A DNA stretch of 64,000 bases, taken from contig FTLJ01000320.1 of NCBI GenBank assembly GCA_900155495.1, positions 1-64,000 of the forward strand. Reading direction: 5' to 3'. The position numbers were made by a program, and so were the translations under genes. Of the stretch, positions 22,365 through 34,000 are shown piece after piece. The notes below the pieces were generated by a model. The model did no database searches. It saw only the letters and a list, made by a program, of their open reading frames with translations, and was not told where the DNA came from. The stretch is from Porogramme epimiltina. Its lineage: Eukaryota; Basidiomycota; Agaricomycetes; Polyporales; Polyporaceae. Position 1 is the stretch's first letter, and each line of letters starts with the position of its first letter.

Positions 22365-24465
22365 CAGATACTGCCTCGAACCTAATACGCCGTCGTAGTT
22401 TAGCATTCCACCGGTTGTCATTCCTTCTGAACTGCCAGCAGTGCCCGTGCCTCGGCGATCGACATTGCATGCGGACCGCCACACTCGCGCGTACATTCTC
22501 CCAGGTAATTTTACCGTTGCTAAACATACTCTCGGACTCTACGATAGAGGTCCTGTTGGCTGAGGCGTGGCGTAGTGTCTGTCTGTGCCGCCGCATATAT
22601 CCGCAATTATGATAATCGACAATACCGTGCGTCGCTCATAGCGGAGCACAAGGGACTAGACCGACGCTGAATAAAATTTATAGTCGACAGTATATATTCC
22701 AGTGGGTGTTTTAGCGTCAGAAGGCTGACCGAGGCATTCTATGGGCGCATATCCAGGTGAGGCACGAACGAGGAACACTCCTCATATAACGGGTAGGAGC
22801 TAGAAGCATCACGGAGTAAGTACACTCGGGGTGGTGTCTCTGAAAGATCCGAGTGAGAGAGGCACTGCGCACTACGCCAGCATCATTTTTAATCAACTCG
22901 CACCACTTACCAAAGCGATGAGTTGTCGAGTGACCTATGTATACAGTACTCCACTGTAAGGGCATGAGAAATGGATGGGGGATAGCTATGCGTTGGTTGA
23001 TCAAGTTACTATCAGGCACAGCCGTAACGTGCAATGGCTGCAGACTACGGCAAATATGACCCCAGAGAGGGCATAATGCCAAAAACGACGTGATATGAGG
23101 CTGCCGTGTCGACGTCGGGACGAAGGGAGAAGAAAACAGTATTGGCTCGAGGTGGACTGGAAGGGCCGAAAGCACCGAGGGGGGGGAGCGACGGCGGTGG
23201 GCGGCCGGCTTCTGTATAGGGGCAGTCAGGGAATGTGAACCTATGGAGCAGCAGAGGGCGGACGCTGACTTGCGGACGCACGCCTGTATGAAGCGAGCGG
23301 CTTGCGAGCCACGTCCGGGGGTGCGGCCGCGGGAGATCGCGACCCGAGAAGCAGCAGTGCAGGAGCGCATATAGGCAGGTGACGGGGGCCTGGGCAGACA
23401 GACGGGCCGTGACTGCTGCGACCGGGGACGTCTACTGCGAGGACGCAGCTCCGGCGGTGGAGAGCCCTAGGGGAGAAGGCGGACGGGTACGGCAGGGCCG
23501 ATTGCGCCCCCAGCCGAAGAGAGCTGCAGAGAGGCCGTGGGAGGAAAGCGCCGAGGGGGCGGTGGGAGCCTGAGGCATACACGGCGCGGAGGAGGCGGGC
23601 GGGGCAATGGGGGTAGGCACGACGGCAGGGCGTGTTCGCATGAGACGAAGGGCTTGCGCAGCGGCGAGTCTTGCAAGGAAGGGGCGCAAACCCGCGGCTC
23701 AGCGCTCAGTACTTGGGTGGCTGCAGAGGCGCGCGGCCGCGGTGCCTGGACCGCGGATCATCCGGATAGATGCCGCGTCGGCGTCTACAAGATCGTCGGG
23801 ATCTGGCGTTGCGTTCTGCCTGTAAGCCCGTTCCCCGTCGACCCAGGTCGGACTCCGACAACGTCCCCCTGTGCTCGCTCCCTTCCTGGCTTGCTCTGCC
23901 GATGGCCCTCAGCTTCCCCTCTGAACGTCGCCTCTCTCTCCACTGCACGAACGAAGCGCGTCGTGGCCTAGCATCGCTGCCGTAATCTTGAAGCGGGCTT
24001 GCACCGTACGTCCGTCATCGAATGCTCGCCCAATTCTCTATCTGATTTCGCGCCCCTCTTCCCCAAGAGGTCCTTTGAGGGTCATACGTGTTCCCATGTC
24101 CTATACTGCCCACTTATGTCAAGCAAAAGACATTATCATCCCGCCAACGCCCAATCTCAGCTTCCCACCGTGTTTTCTGGTCGCGCACAATCACACCATA
24201 AGCATGGCTCAGGGCTATCGCCATCCCTTACTTACCAACGCTCTCCCTCACTCACACACGACTGTGTACCTGGTCTATATCTTCTACAGTGAGTGAACTT
24301 TCGGTGCCATTTGTCCAACGTTTGCCTCATACACCTCCAAAGCGGCATCATAACAAGTGTACGCCCAACACCCCTCTCCATCCTAGCGCTCGTAGCGTCG
24401 CCTCTCGTCACTCCGAATACCATCGTCGCAGTTCAACATTTCTACCCTTCCACGGTGATACGCAC
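22365..24465. other. Unit II spacer downstream of NLR2
   Basis: Aligns with 7282-9300 and 36454-38060. The conserved 3' block starts at 22413. A minus-strand frame (23370-22717, 217 codons) has a similar open counterpart at 37426-36743, but it is broken in units I and IV and has no recognisable domain. I do not call it a gene. Confidence 0.5.
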
Positions 24466-24920
24466 CGAAATTACCTTCCTTGTGTCGACACCTCGACCTC
24501 ACTCTCCACGGACCGATGGCCCCTATATCCTTGCCCTCAGCAAATTCGAATACACCCCTATCCCTCGACGTGGTCCAGGCGTGCTCTTGCTCTAGCAGAA
24601 TGGTCATCAAGATACATGGATGCCAGCTCCCCCTGCGCATGTCTTCGGCCCCCTCCGTCTATGGATGACGTCCCTCGAAGGTCTCTTCCCTCTGTGGAGG
24701 CACACGTATGGATCAACGCGGCACTCTCTCATCGCTAGTGAAACCGAGAAATCATCCTGCGTAATAGCAGACGAGAGCTGTTACGGTGCAGCTGTCCTCG
24801 CTGAACCAGACCCCGCCGGCTGCAAGTATGTCCTCGGTGCCGCCGCCGCGCGCACCAGGCTCGACGATGAACATACAACCGAGTACCGCTTCTCAGACAC
24901 TGCCATTATAAGTTGAATGC
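24466..24920 (+). other. Conserved coding-looking segment of unknown identity, unit II
   Basis: Short plus-strand segments match 38070-38450 of unit III: VEAHVWINAALSHR here against VKAHTWINASPPVANETGK there, and CKYVLGAAAARTRLDDEHT here against FKYVLRAVVSTTFDNEHA there. Frames shift between segments, as in the neighbouring relics. It may be the 5' exons of the glycoprotein relic or a separate lost gene. I do not recognise it. Confidence 0.35.
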
Positions 24921-25369
24921 TGTCTCCTCTGGCTACGGTATGTCTGCCTCTCTCGCGCCGTTCCACAGCGCCGCTCACCCCGCCTCCGCCAACGACGACA
25001 GCGATCTGCCATCGACGCACGACCGAGCTCGGCGACATCGCGCAGAAGCGGTAGCTATGCCCTTGTCTGCTACGACGCGCGTGCGGCACTGCTACACCGT
25101 CGGCAACACATTCCAGCTGCTCACGGGTCGATCAAAGACCGAACGACTCCAATATCCGGCGGTCGATTGTGCGCGGGGCTCGGTACTCGCCTCTCGCGCC
25201 ACGGGAAGAGTCCAGCGTCGACGTCGCGCACGTCGTATCGACAACGCTCGGGCGCGGTTCGCCCAGACCGCGAGGGGAGAGGTCCAGTGACCGGAAGTGC
25301 GTGCGAGAAATGGAGCTGGAGGAAGGGGCGGATGTGTGGTGGTCTATTGGGGTTGGTAGTGGTCCGTGG

Positions 25370-26460
25370 CGACGGGCGCGACTAGAACTCAATGTGCCAG
25401 AACGTCTACGGTACGCCGCACCGCCTCCCCATAGCCAACCAGCATCCGCACCTCGTCCTCTGACACACTCCCCCCGCAGCTCACTCGATCGAGCACCGGT
25501 GCATCTTCGCGCCCTCGGAGCCGCGCGCGGACTTGTTGATCAGGAACACGGAGCGCACCGAGGTCGCGCGGTGCGCGCAGCCCGGACAGGGCACGCGTGT
25601 CATCACGGACGGCGCGATCACGGCGCGCACTTTGTGCAGACGCTTGACTATGCGCAGATGACAGGCGTTGGGGAGCGCACGAAGGTGACCATTCCGAAGA
25701 GCGACAACGGGGGCGAGCTCGACCCGCACGGCGCGAGCAGGAACGGCGAGAGCGGCGCGCGCGGGGTCCCTGCACTGCTTGGCCGGGGCGCGCGCGCGGG
25801 GCCTTGCCCTCTGTAGTCGTGCGCGTCAGCGCGTTCGTTCATTCCAATGCATATACTCCCACCCGCATGCAACGCGATCGTCAGACTCCTCTTCTCGAGT
25901 GCGCGAGGCGAGCTCCAGCAGACGCACGGGTGGACGGTGAGCGCACCCCGCAGCGATCACCCGCGTGCGCCCGTGCTCACCTCCGACCTTTTCTCGCGTA
26001 GCGCGGAGTTCTATGTCGCACGATAGGGTCTGCATCCGCGCATTCAAGGATGGCCCATGCGCGCGGCGGCTCTGCCGGTAGACATCTACGACTTCGTTGG
26101 CCGCGCGTGAAAAATGGCCCGCGGCTATTCCGCGGGAGCGCATTCAACTAGCGCCCGCGCCACGCCGGCGAGGTGCGCACCTACCTCGCTCCGCTCCATC
26201 CTCGCTCTCTAAGAGGCCGGCGTCGCTGACTTTCGCGCGCGCGCGCTGTGTCGACAGCTGATCGGTGTGCAAGGCACCTTTGCGTTCCCCCAGGGGCAGC
26301 CCGCCACCCCGCCCGCACACCCCGCCCGTGCGACGTCCCCCTGCGCGTCCACGACGTCGCGCGCGAGCCTCCTCGAGTCCGCGTCGACCACGCCCACGGG
26401 GTCGGGGTGCAGCGCGCCCCAAAGCCCGCGAGCAGGGCGAGCTCCGAGGTGAGTCTCGCG
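25370..26460 (+). pseudogene. 'Macrofage activating glycoprotein'-like relic, copy B
   Basis: The clearest of the three copies. In order: NSMCQNVYG (25384), an intron ending CAG near 25480, then SIEHRCIFAPSEPRADLLIR, CAQPGQGTRVITDGAIT (25570-25620) and HFVQTLDYAQMTGVG (25630-25675). Next come GGELDPHGASRNGESGARG (25708-25765) and a cysteine-containing stretch near 26020-26090. The end is FAFPQGQPATPPAHPARATS (26280-26335). The family is secreted, and no membrane anchor is visible in the remains. Frameshifts separate the segments, so it is a pseudogene. Function in the family is not established. Confidence 0.55.
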
Positions 26461-26734
26461 TCTGTTCTTCGCCGCTTGTGCTGAGGATCGCTGACCCGCG
26501 CGTTCGTTGTGCGTTTGTGCCGGTAGTTGTCTGCGCGCGCGTCCGGCTTCACCGGGACGGCGGTGCACACGAGCAGTGCGGAGCTGGGGAGCTGCGCGGC
26601 GCGAGACCGCCGTGCTGCGCCCGAGCTCGAGCTCGCGATCGCCCCGCGTAGCGACGCTTCTTATATGAGGCGTCGCACCGCGAGTCGATGTGGAAGCCCA
26701 AAGCAGCGGTCAGTCGTCCTCTAGCTGCACATTA

Positions 26735-27769
26735 CGGGGTGGGAACGTACGTGGGGCGCGGCCAGTAATAGCACGTTTTGATGTGCTCAAAGTTGCATGT
26801 CGATGAGAACGCGTTGTCGTTCTAGCGCGACCGCTGCATCCACCTGCAGTGCCGCGCCCGCGCCTGCGTCAGGGCTCTCACCCCCAGCCGACACAACACA
26901 CACGGGAGAGCCGCGCCACTCATAGGTCGATCGCGAGGTGGCCGCGGCGGATGGTGCAAACTTGAAGTGACTGGCGGAGATGGAGTCGAATCGGACGATC
27001 GCGGCGAAGAGGTAAACGTCTTCTTCGGTGAGGCTGCCACCGACGAGGAAGTCCTCGCGCACGCGCATCTGCTCGAAGCGGTCAGGTGGCACGAAGAGCG
27101 GCGCGACGGCGGCCTCGTACGCCTGCTGCGACGTGGCGGATCCGGCCTTGTGCACGCCGCCTGCGCCGCGCGCGGGGTCGTCAGCTCGGGGCGCAGGGGG
27201 AAGGCAAGACAAGGAAGGACGGCTACGCGCTAGAAGAAGCGGAGACGCGGGGCACTCCTTGGGGTAGAGGCCCTTGACGTGCGGCGCGCCGTGGAGGGGG
27301 TCCGCGTCCGCGTCAGGGGTCGGGGGTGGCGAATGGCCGGTCTTCCTTACCCATGCGCGGGGACACGATGGCCACCTCTTGGCCGCCTTGGGTGGCAGCG
27401 CCGCTCTATGGAGCGGGCGGCGGGATGGGCAGGCACACCGACGAGGTCCTCCAGCCCCTCGAGCCTACGGACGGTCAGGGTATGCGCGGCCCATGCCGGG
27501 AGAAGCACGCGTCGGACGCGTCTCGGGAGCGAGAAGAGGAGAGCCCACGTGAGGCGAAGGCGACACCGGGCTGTTACAGGCCCGTTGGTAGGCGAGCGTT
27601 GGGGCGGGTGTATGCGCATATATGCGTGCGGCACACGTTTCTCGGGAGCGAACTGCCTGGCGTTCTCGGTGAGGTTCTTGAAAGACGACGGCTAGCGGTT
27701 GACGGAGCTGTCTGGCTGGGAGGCGGCCTTGCTAGTGTCGCTGAATTTGGGGACGTCGCATTGGCTCAT
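26735..27769 (-). pseudogene. Omega-class (ECM4/Gto-type) glutathione S-transferase relic, copy B
   Basis: Starts on the minus strand with MSQCDVPKFSDTSKAASQ (ATG at 27769-27767), followed by a stop. It continues with FKNLTENARQFAPEKR (27635-27685), a degraded active-site stretch, HTLTVRRLEGLEDLVGV (near 27470) and a C-terminal domain. That domain reads GVHKAGSATSQQAYEAAVAP, FEQMRVREDFLVGGSLTEED and VYLFAAIVRFDS (27000-27160). These match the thioredoxin-fold plus all-helical layout of ECM4/Gto transferases at near full length. Early stops and several frame changes show it is dead. It reads toward the glycoprotein relic, as in the other units. Confidence 0.7.
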
Positions 27770-29060
27770 CGCGTGGGCGGAGGAGGGCGGGGCTTCTGTG
27801 GCGAGCGAACAAGGAGGGCAGCGGCACGGAGAACACCGCTTCTTCTCTTCTCAGGGGCCGATAACAGGTGGATGGGACGCAGGCTGGCCGTAAGGAGGGC
27901 GATTGGGTTGGGTAGGGCGCCGCATCCTATGGGGCTGCCGGTGGCTCGCGCGCGTCATGTCCCTTGCTCAACGTCCGCGTCAGCTCTTGTTGCCCGATCA
28001 CATCCTTCTCTGGCACTCTCGCCCCCCTAGGCCTGCGCCACTCCCTAAGAAAACGCCACGGGCAATCTGCACACCGCACCAGAGACTGCACGTCATAAGC
28101 ACCAGCACTGCTTAGTAGGACGGGGGCGCACGGGGAGAGAGAGAACCCCGCCAAGTGCAGGTCAGGGCCCACAATTCTGACGTCTACTTCCGTTCGTCCA
28201 GTTTCGTCCGCGGCTCGGTTTTGCTTCTGTTGTCCTGACATCTCCCGACCTAGCATTCGGACTTCAGCTCGCTCCCTCGGGCTCAGCGGCTCTGGCGTGC
28301 ATCTGCTTTATAAGCCCTCATTTACTGATAATGGTCCTAAGTATACGCCCGGCCCATATTTCACTAGGAAGCTCCCCCATGCATGTAACGAACACCTAGC
28401 GAAATATCCCCTTTTCCCTAAATAGATTGTTGAACTGCAACGTCCCATTTCGCGAGACTCAGGCGCAGCCTGCTATTAGCCAAATGTAAGAATGGTGGGG
28501 TGGTGGAGGTCGGGAGACCTCGTATAGTCGTCCCCGCGCATACCAAGTGCGTTAGATCCCGTTCTATAAGAGCGTGTAACACGACCGTAGCGACACAAAG
28601 AAAAGAGCGATCTAATCGAATGCATTAGTCAGCAAATATAGTACGTAACCCTAACCCATAGTCCCACCTCTCCCAAGAGCCTACGGCTGCGACTTCCTCT
28701 CGACCTTCCCTCCCCACCGCTTACGCACCTATGCAGCATCTCCTACTTCTACCCACTCCCCCTCGCCACTGCAACCATGACCTGTAAGATTCTCCTGTGA
28801 CACCGGTATCGCTCAGGTCCGATGACTCTAGGCGGTGCGCTCACCTACGCTTCTCGTACAACCGGCTAACTAATTACATGCTTATAGCAGCGAAGTTCCA
28901 GCTCAGACGGGACACCACGCAGGCCCTACCCCGCCCAAAGCGGCTCTCGTAGGCACTAATGGTGGACGACATCGTGTATAGAGAGACTATTCACTGAGTG
29001 AGCGACATTTGTTGTATCCGCATACGCCCCTCGAACCCCGCCAAGTTCCTCAAGCCTCTA
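27770..29060. other. Region between GST relic B and asaB-like relic B
   Basis: Former divergent intergenic region. It aligns with 41234-42511 in unit III. Between 28440 and 28660 it holds an AT-richer stretch shared only by units II and III. No gene or RNA feature is supported. Confidence 0.45.
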
Positions 29061-29061
29061 A

Positions 29062-29980
29062 AACGACCATCCCCGTAGTCGACAGTGTCACTATCAAATC
29101 CTTCTACTTTTCCCCGCCCGCGGACGGCGCCAAGCAGTCCGTCTGGATCGATGTCGGCTCCTCGCACTGCCAGCGCAGCTGGGACACCGTCGCGCACGCC
29201 GTGCAGATCGAGAACCCCCACAGCAAGATGGTGTCTCGCTCGACGCGCCCACGTTACTGTACTTCTGCCAAGCGGCGGCACACACCACGGTCGATGGCAG
29301 TGCAGCTACCGAACAGGAGCACTACGCAGAGCGCATCGCGCGTGTGAAGGAGCTCACGGGCGCGTCGCGCGTCGTCCCCTTCCACCACAGTAAGTCCTCC
29401 CCAGCATGCCCCCTTCCCCGCTCCACCCCGACCCTCCGCTCACCCAACTTTTCCCTCCCCTCTCTCCTCTCTCTCTTTCTGCGACTGCAGCGATCGGCCA
29501 CCGCGACCCGTGCGAGCTCGATGACTCCAACCCCCCAGAAGCGCCAACCCGGCCCCAAGTACACATCGACCAGACCCCCGGACTCCGCCGCCGCCCGCGT
29601 ACGTCGGCACCTCCCCGCCGCGGACGTGCCCGCGCTGCTGGCCCGCCGCTTCCAGATATTGACCAGTGGCGCGGGCGGCGTGGGACTGGTCGCGCGCGCT
29701 GTGCGATGGGCGCAGCGTCAATGCCACGCGCGATCTTGTGCCCGCGAGATGGCGCTATCCGGGCCGCGAGGGTCAGACGTTCAGCGTGTGGTGCGTATCT
29801 GTGTTTGTGTTTAAGAGCGATGATGAGACTCATTGGCGTGGGCTTGTTTTAGCTGCGACCCGAGTGACGGCAGGGAGACGGTGGTATTCGATCCTTAACG
29901 CATTTGAGGGCCCGTTGATGCCGGAGGGTGCACCTCTGCGCGAGTAGATCGAACTCTGGCTTTTGGTTCTCTACGATTGA
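29062..29980 (+). pseudogene. asaB/CmcJ-like hydroxylase/desaturase relic, copy B
   Basis: Segments in order are TIPVVDSVTIKSFYFSPPAD (start ATG changed to ACG-context), VQIENPHSKM and RVKELTGASRVVPFHHT. An intron with GTAAGT..GCAG follows (about 29390-29490). Then come PCELDDSNPPEAPTRPQVH, frame-shifted QTPDSAAARVRRHLPAADVP, ALLARRFQ and CDGRSVNATRDLVPARWRYP. The end is LLVLYD-like with a stop at 29978-29980. The order equals copies A and C. Lost start, frameshifts and an in-frame TAG near the C-terminus make it a pseudogene. Confidence 0.65.
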
Positions 29981-30796
29981 TGCAACGTCTACGACATTGG
30001 CTCGAGCATTGGACGATTGTTACTTGAGTGAATAAACATGGTCAGACTGGCTGCCACACGACGTCCGCTTCATAGACGTTTGCAATGTTAATGTAATTTC
30101 TCATCGCCTTATCGCGCATAAGTGGCACTATGATACCCTGGGTTGTGTAGGCACCAATCTACCTACGACAAGTATGCGCTAGCCAATTCAACGACCCTAC
30201 ATTTACCGAATTTGAATGCACACTGCTGGACGATGATGCCACGAGCGTGAGAGAACAGCTTCAACTTGGCGATGATGTCACGGTTTGAATCACGTGATGA
30301 AATCATTGATGTTTTTGTTCGAATGGCACACGACCGTCTAGATTCTCGATCAATCGCAAGCTCACCTGGAGCAAACCAGCAGCACCTGATAGGAATACGG
30401 GTCTCTCGGTACTGTATGTTAAACTGTCACTGTCTTGAGCACCTGAGCTAATATCTCAATAGAATGCTGAAATGCTGGGCGCACCCGTGGCGAGCGCGTG
30501 GCACATTTCGAAGCTTGTGCGCACGATGTTAAGTCATTGGTAGCTTCGTAAGAGGTGGTAGAAGGGAGGGCACGAGTAGGATATCGAGGAAGCACGTGAG
30601 TCGGCATCTCTTTCGTTTGCTGCTCAATCAACTTAGGACTATACGCCCAGTCCTAGCACTATATGATCATGAATCGTGAGATCATCTGTACACGATGGTA
30701 GATTTGTGTTCTACCCTCCATGATAGTGACTCTCTCTGAGACAACATATTTGACTAGGTGCGCACTCTTGATTTTACGGCTCGCAGTCCTATCCTG
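29981..30796. other. Spacer between asaB-like relic B and NLR3 promoter
   Basis: Aligns closely with 56894-57524, and in part with 15821-17035. No open frame with a recognisable domain and no RNA gene is seen. Confidence 0.5.
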
Positions 30797-30920
30797 CGGA
30801 TAGAAATCATGTGTGTGATGCTTCGAATGCCCCATGCGCGCCTGCCCCTCGGAAGCTTTCCACAAGCGCACGAATTCTCACGTCCGCCAGAAACGCCATA
30901 TAGATCATGGCGATAGCCCC

Positions 30921-30926
30921 CACGTG
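30921..30926. promoter_or_regulatory. CACGTG E-box in NLR3 promoter
   Basis: CACGTG lies 128 bp upstream of the NLR3 ATG in a flank shared with NLR1 and NLR4 (CACGTGYTTGCAACAGTG). Confidence 0.4.
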
Positions 30927-31048
30927 TTTGCAACAGTGTACACACACCGTGAATTCTCGACGTGACAGTGCGTTCAATCCTTCTCCTCTCCACCAGCTAC
31001 CATTCTAACCTGCTCTTCGCTGCGCCGTAGCCCTACTACAACATCACG

Positions 31049-34000
31049 ATGCGCAAGATCCGCGCAAAGTGGCATAAGCTCAGAGGGCGCACGCCCACCC
31101 CAGAGCCGCGACCCCAGGAACAAGTACATCGATCTGCGTCCGTGCCGCTACCTACCACAGAGACAGACCGCATCCCGTCGCGGCCCGTCTCTCAACAAGC
31201 CCATGACCATACATCGTCACGCACAGCAGGGATATCCATACATACCCCACAAGCTCCCGCAGGGTCTTCACCGACGGCGGAAACCCCTGTCGCGAAGACG
31301 CACAGTGCACCCCCCACTGGAGTCCCTCCCTCCGAGACGGGACCTCATCCAGAGGCGACGATTACAGGAGACATCTCATCCACCGCGGATGCTACGTCCG
31401 CTCAACAAGGAGGCGGATCCGGGGCTCATCCGCAGACGACTACAAAGAGCGGCTCGAACATAGGAGATATGGTCACGGGTGCGGCGCGCCTAGCACTCGA
31501 CATTACGGAGTCGCTATCCGATGGAGTCCCGTTTCTTCCTGGTGTGGTGAAGGGGCTTAAGACTGTTTTGGAGACCTATGAGGTATGTCGTTTGCGCTCG
31601 AGAGCCTGCTCGAGGTTCTCCGTAGAGCTCCGGCATCTGATCGACTCTCCATTGCATACACAAATCACGCGGGTATCACAGAAATATGCTTCTAATCGAG
31701 AATCTATGGATATGCTTCAAAAACAGATCGAGTCTATGAACACCATGATCGAGTCAGTTTGTCCAAAAGACGGGCCCTGTCCACCGAAGCTGGAGGAGCA
31801 ACTGGGCATCTTCAGCAAGTACGTGCGCATATTCAGAGGGTCCGCAGTCACTTCATCGCATTGACATGGCCATGCGAGTATAGGAATGTGCAGCGCGTCG
31901 CGGTCGCAGTAGGAAAACTCAAAGGAAACAAGGAGGACCCAACGACCAAGAAGATCGCACAAAAGACATCGCAAGCATTACGCAAAGACAAAATTGCAGA
32001 AGAACTGGATGTCTACGTCAAAAGTTTGTTATGGTATCTGGACAGTCTTACTGTATGTGTCGGTAGTCGTCTAAGCCGCTCCGGAGCATCATACTGACAA
32101 TAACGCAAGGTTTCCATGAGTTTGTTGGCATATATTGCAGTGGATGTGAGCTGTGAATTCCGCGTAAATTCCATGCGGTGACCAATGCGAGATCTTGATA
32201 GACTATGCAAACTTCCGTTCAAGGGGAATTCGTACAAGTAAATGACAAACTCGATGGAATCACCAACGAGATTCGCGAGGAGGGCGCGGAAATTCGCACC
32301 GAGATTGTCACGGACGGAGAGCGAACTCGTCAGGCACTCAGACGGACGTTGACCAGTTCGGGTAAGTTCACCGGTCGCCCGCCTTTTGGATTTTTATGTT
32401 CCCGACACCGGACTTCGCGTACCAGAAATACCCGGCCTCCGATACGCTTTCGACGCCCAATTTGACGCGAACGTAGGGCGCGAAGGTTGTTTGGGAGCGA
32501 CGCGTGCAGGGGTTTTATCCGCCGTGTACAAGTGGGCCATCCCTGAAGAGTCACTCACTGCCGCCGAGAGGTCTTCGCCTATGTTCAAAATCCGGCTAGA
32601 TATTCTCATGTTATGGCTCAGCGGGCAGGCAGGGATGGGGAAATCTGCGCTCGCTCAAACAATCGCGCACCGGTGCGACCGTGCACGCCGCCTGGGAGCG
32701 AGCTTCTTCTGCGCCCGATTTGGCGACCGCAATAACATCCAACTCGTCTTTCCCACCATTGCCTTCCAACTCGCACTTCACCCTGACACTCCGTCCTCGT
32801 TCAAGACGGCGGTTCAAGAAGCCGTGAAGGCCAACCCAAACATACACCGTTCACTTCCGTCATACCAGCTCGAGAAGCTCATTGTAGAGCCCCTCCGCTC
32901 CTGCGTCTCTACAACCGGTGGAGAATCCCTCCGACGAAATGTGATTGTCATTGACGCCCTCGACGAATGCAAGGACGACCAGCCTGTGTCGACTATCGTC
33001 AACGCACTCTCTCTCCATGTAGATGACCTCCACGCTCTCAAATTCATCATTACAAGCCGTCCAGAGGCTCCCATCACGACGGGGTTCAGACGAGCAGCTC
33101 TTCGCCAACATGTATACGACTTTCCCCTGAGCTCAATACCTCCGGATATCGCCCTGCAGGATATCGCCATATATCTCGAACTCATGTTCTCCGAGTTCTT
33201 GACGCAACGCGAAGGCGAGTTAGACCCAAAATGGCCTCTCCCCGAGGAACAGCAGCAACTTCGCTCCATGTCCGGCGGTCTTTTCATTCACATTTCCACC
33301 GCTCTCAAGTACATCTTCAGCGCTAGAAATCCAAAGGAATGCCTCAATGTGTTGCTTAGAAATCCTTCTGTCTCAGTAGTATCTGGGGCCCCGGGTGTAT
33401 CCCCGTCCGCTCACTTGTACGGACTCTACCTGCAAGTTATGGAAGCCATCGCTCCCGAAGACTCTGGGGAGGTGAAGATAGTGGCCGGTTCCATTGTTCT
33501 TCTCAAGGATCAGCTATCACCACAGAACTTGGACTCCCTCCTTGGTCTGGAGTACGGGACAGTGCGACGCACGCTACGGCCCCTTCACTCGATCTTGGTA
33601 GTTCCACATGCCGATCAGCTGAATGGGGTTATCCGGATCATCCACCCCTCCTTCCCCGATTTCCTTGTTGATGGGTCTAAGTGCACACGCGCCGAAATTC
33701 TCGTTGATCGGCAGCTCCAACACACTCTACTTTCAGAACGATGCTTGCAAATCATGAACACGAATCTCTCCAGAAATCCATGCAACATCGCGGCACCCTG
33801 GGCGGCAAACATTGAGATCGAGAGCCTTTCCTCCCGTGTCGCGGCCTCGGTCCCGGTTCACGTTCAGTATGCCTGTCGACATTGGTCAAGTCACCTCTGT
33901 GAAGGACGCATCACCCAGGACATGAGTGCTCTGATCTCCACATTCACTCGGGAACACCTCCTGCACTGGCTCGAAGTTTCGAGCTTGATGGGGGATCTTG

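Larger units (their letters stand above)
17036..30796 (+). repeat. Segmental duplication unit II
   Basis: This is the second direct unit, about 13.8 kb, with the same gene order as unit I. It has NLR2, spacer, glycoprotein relic B, GST relic B and asaB-like relic B. The left edge is taken at a conserved block (GATGCTTCAAATGCCGCC at 17050) that recurs near 30810 and 57540. Confidence 0.8.

Noticed and set aside
28646..28657. TAACCCTAACCC, also at 42092-42103, resembling telomere repeat
   Set aside because: Only about two units, in the interior of a duplicated segment. It is far too short to indicate an interstitial telomere.
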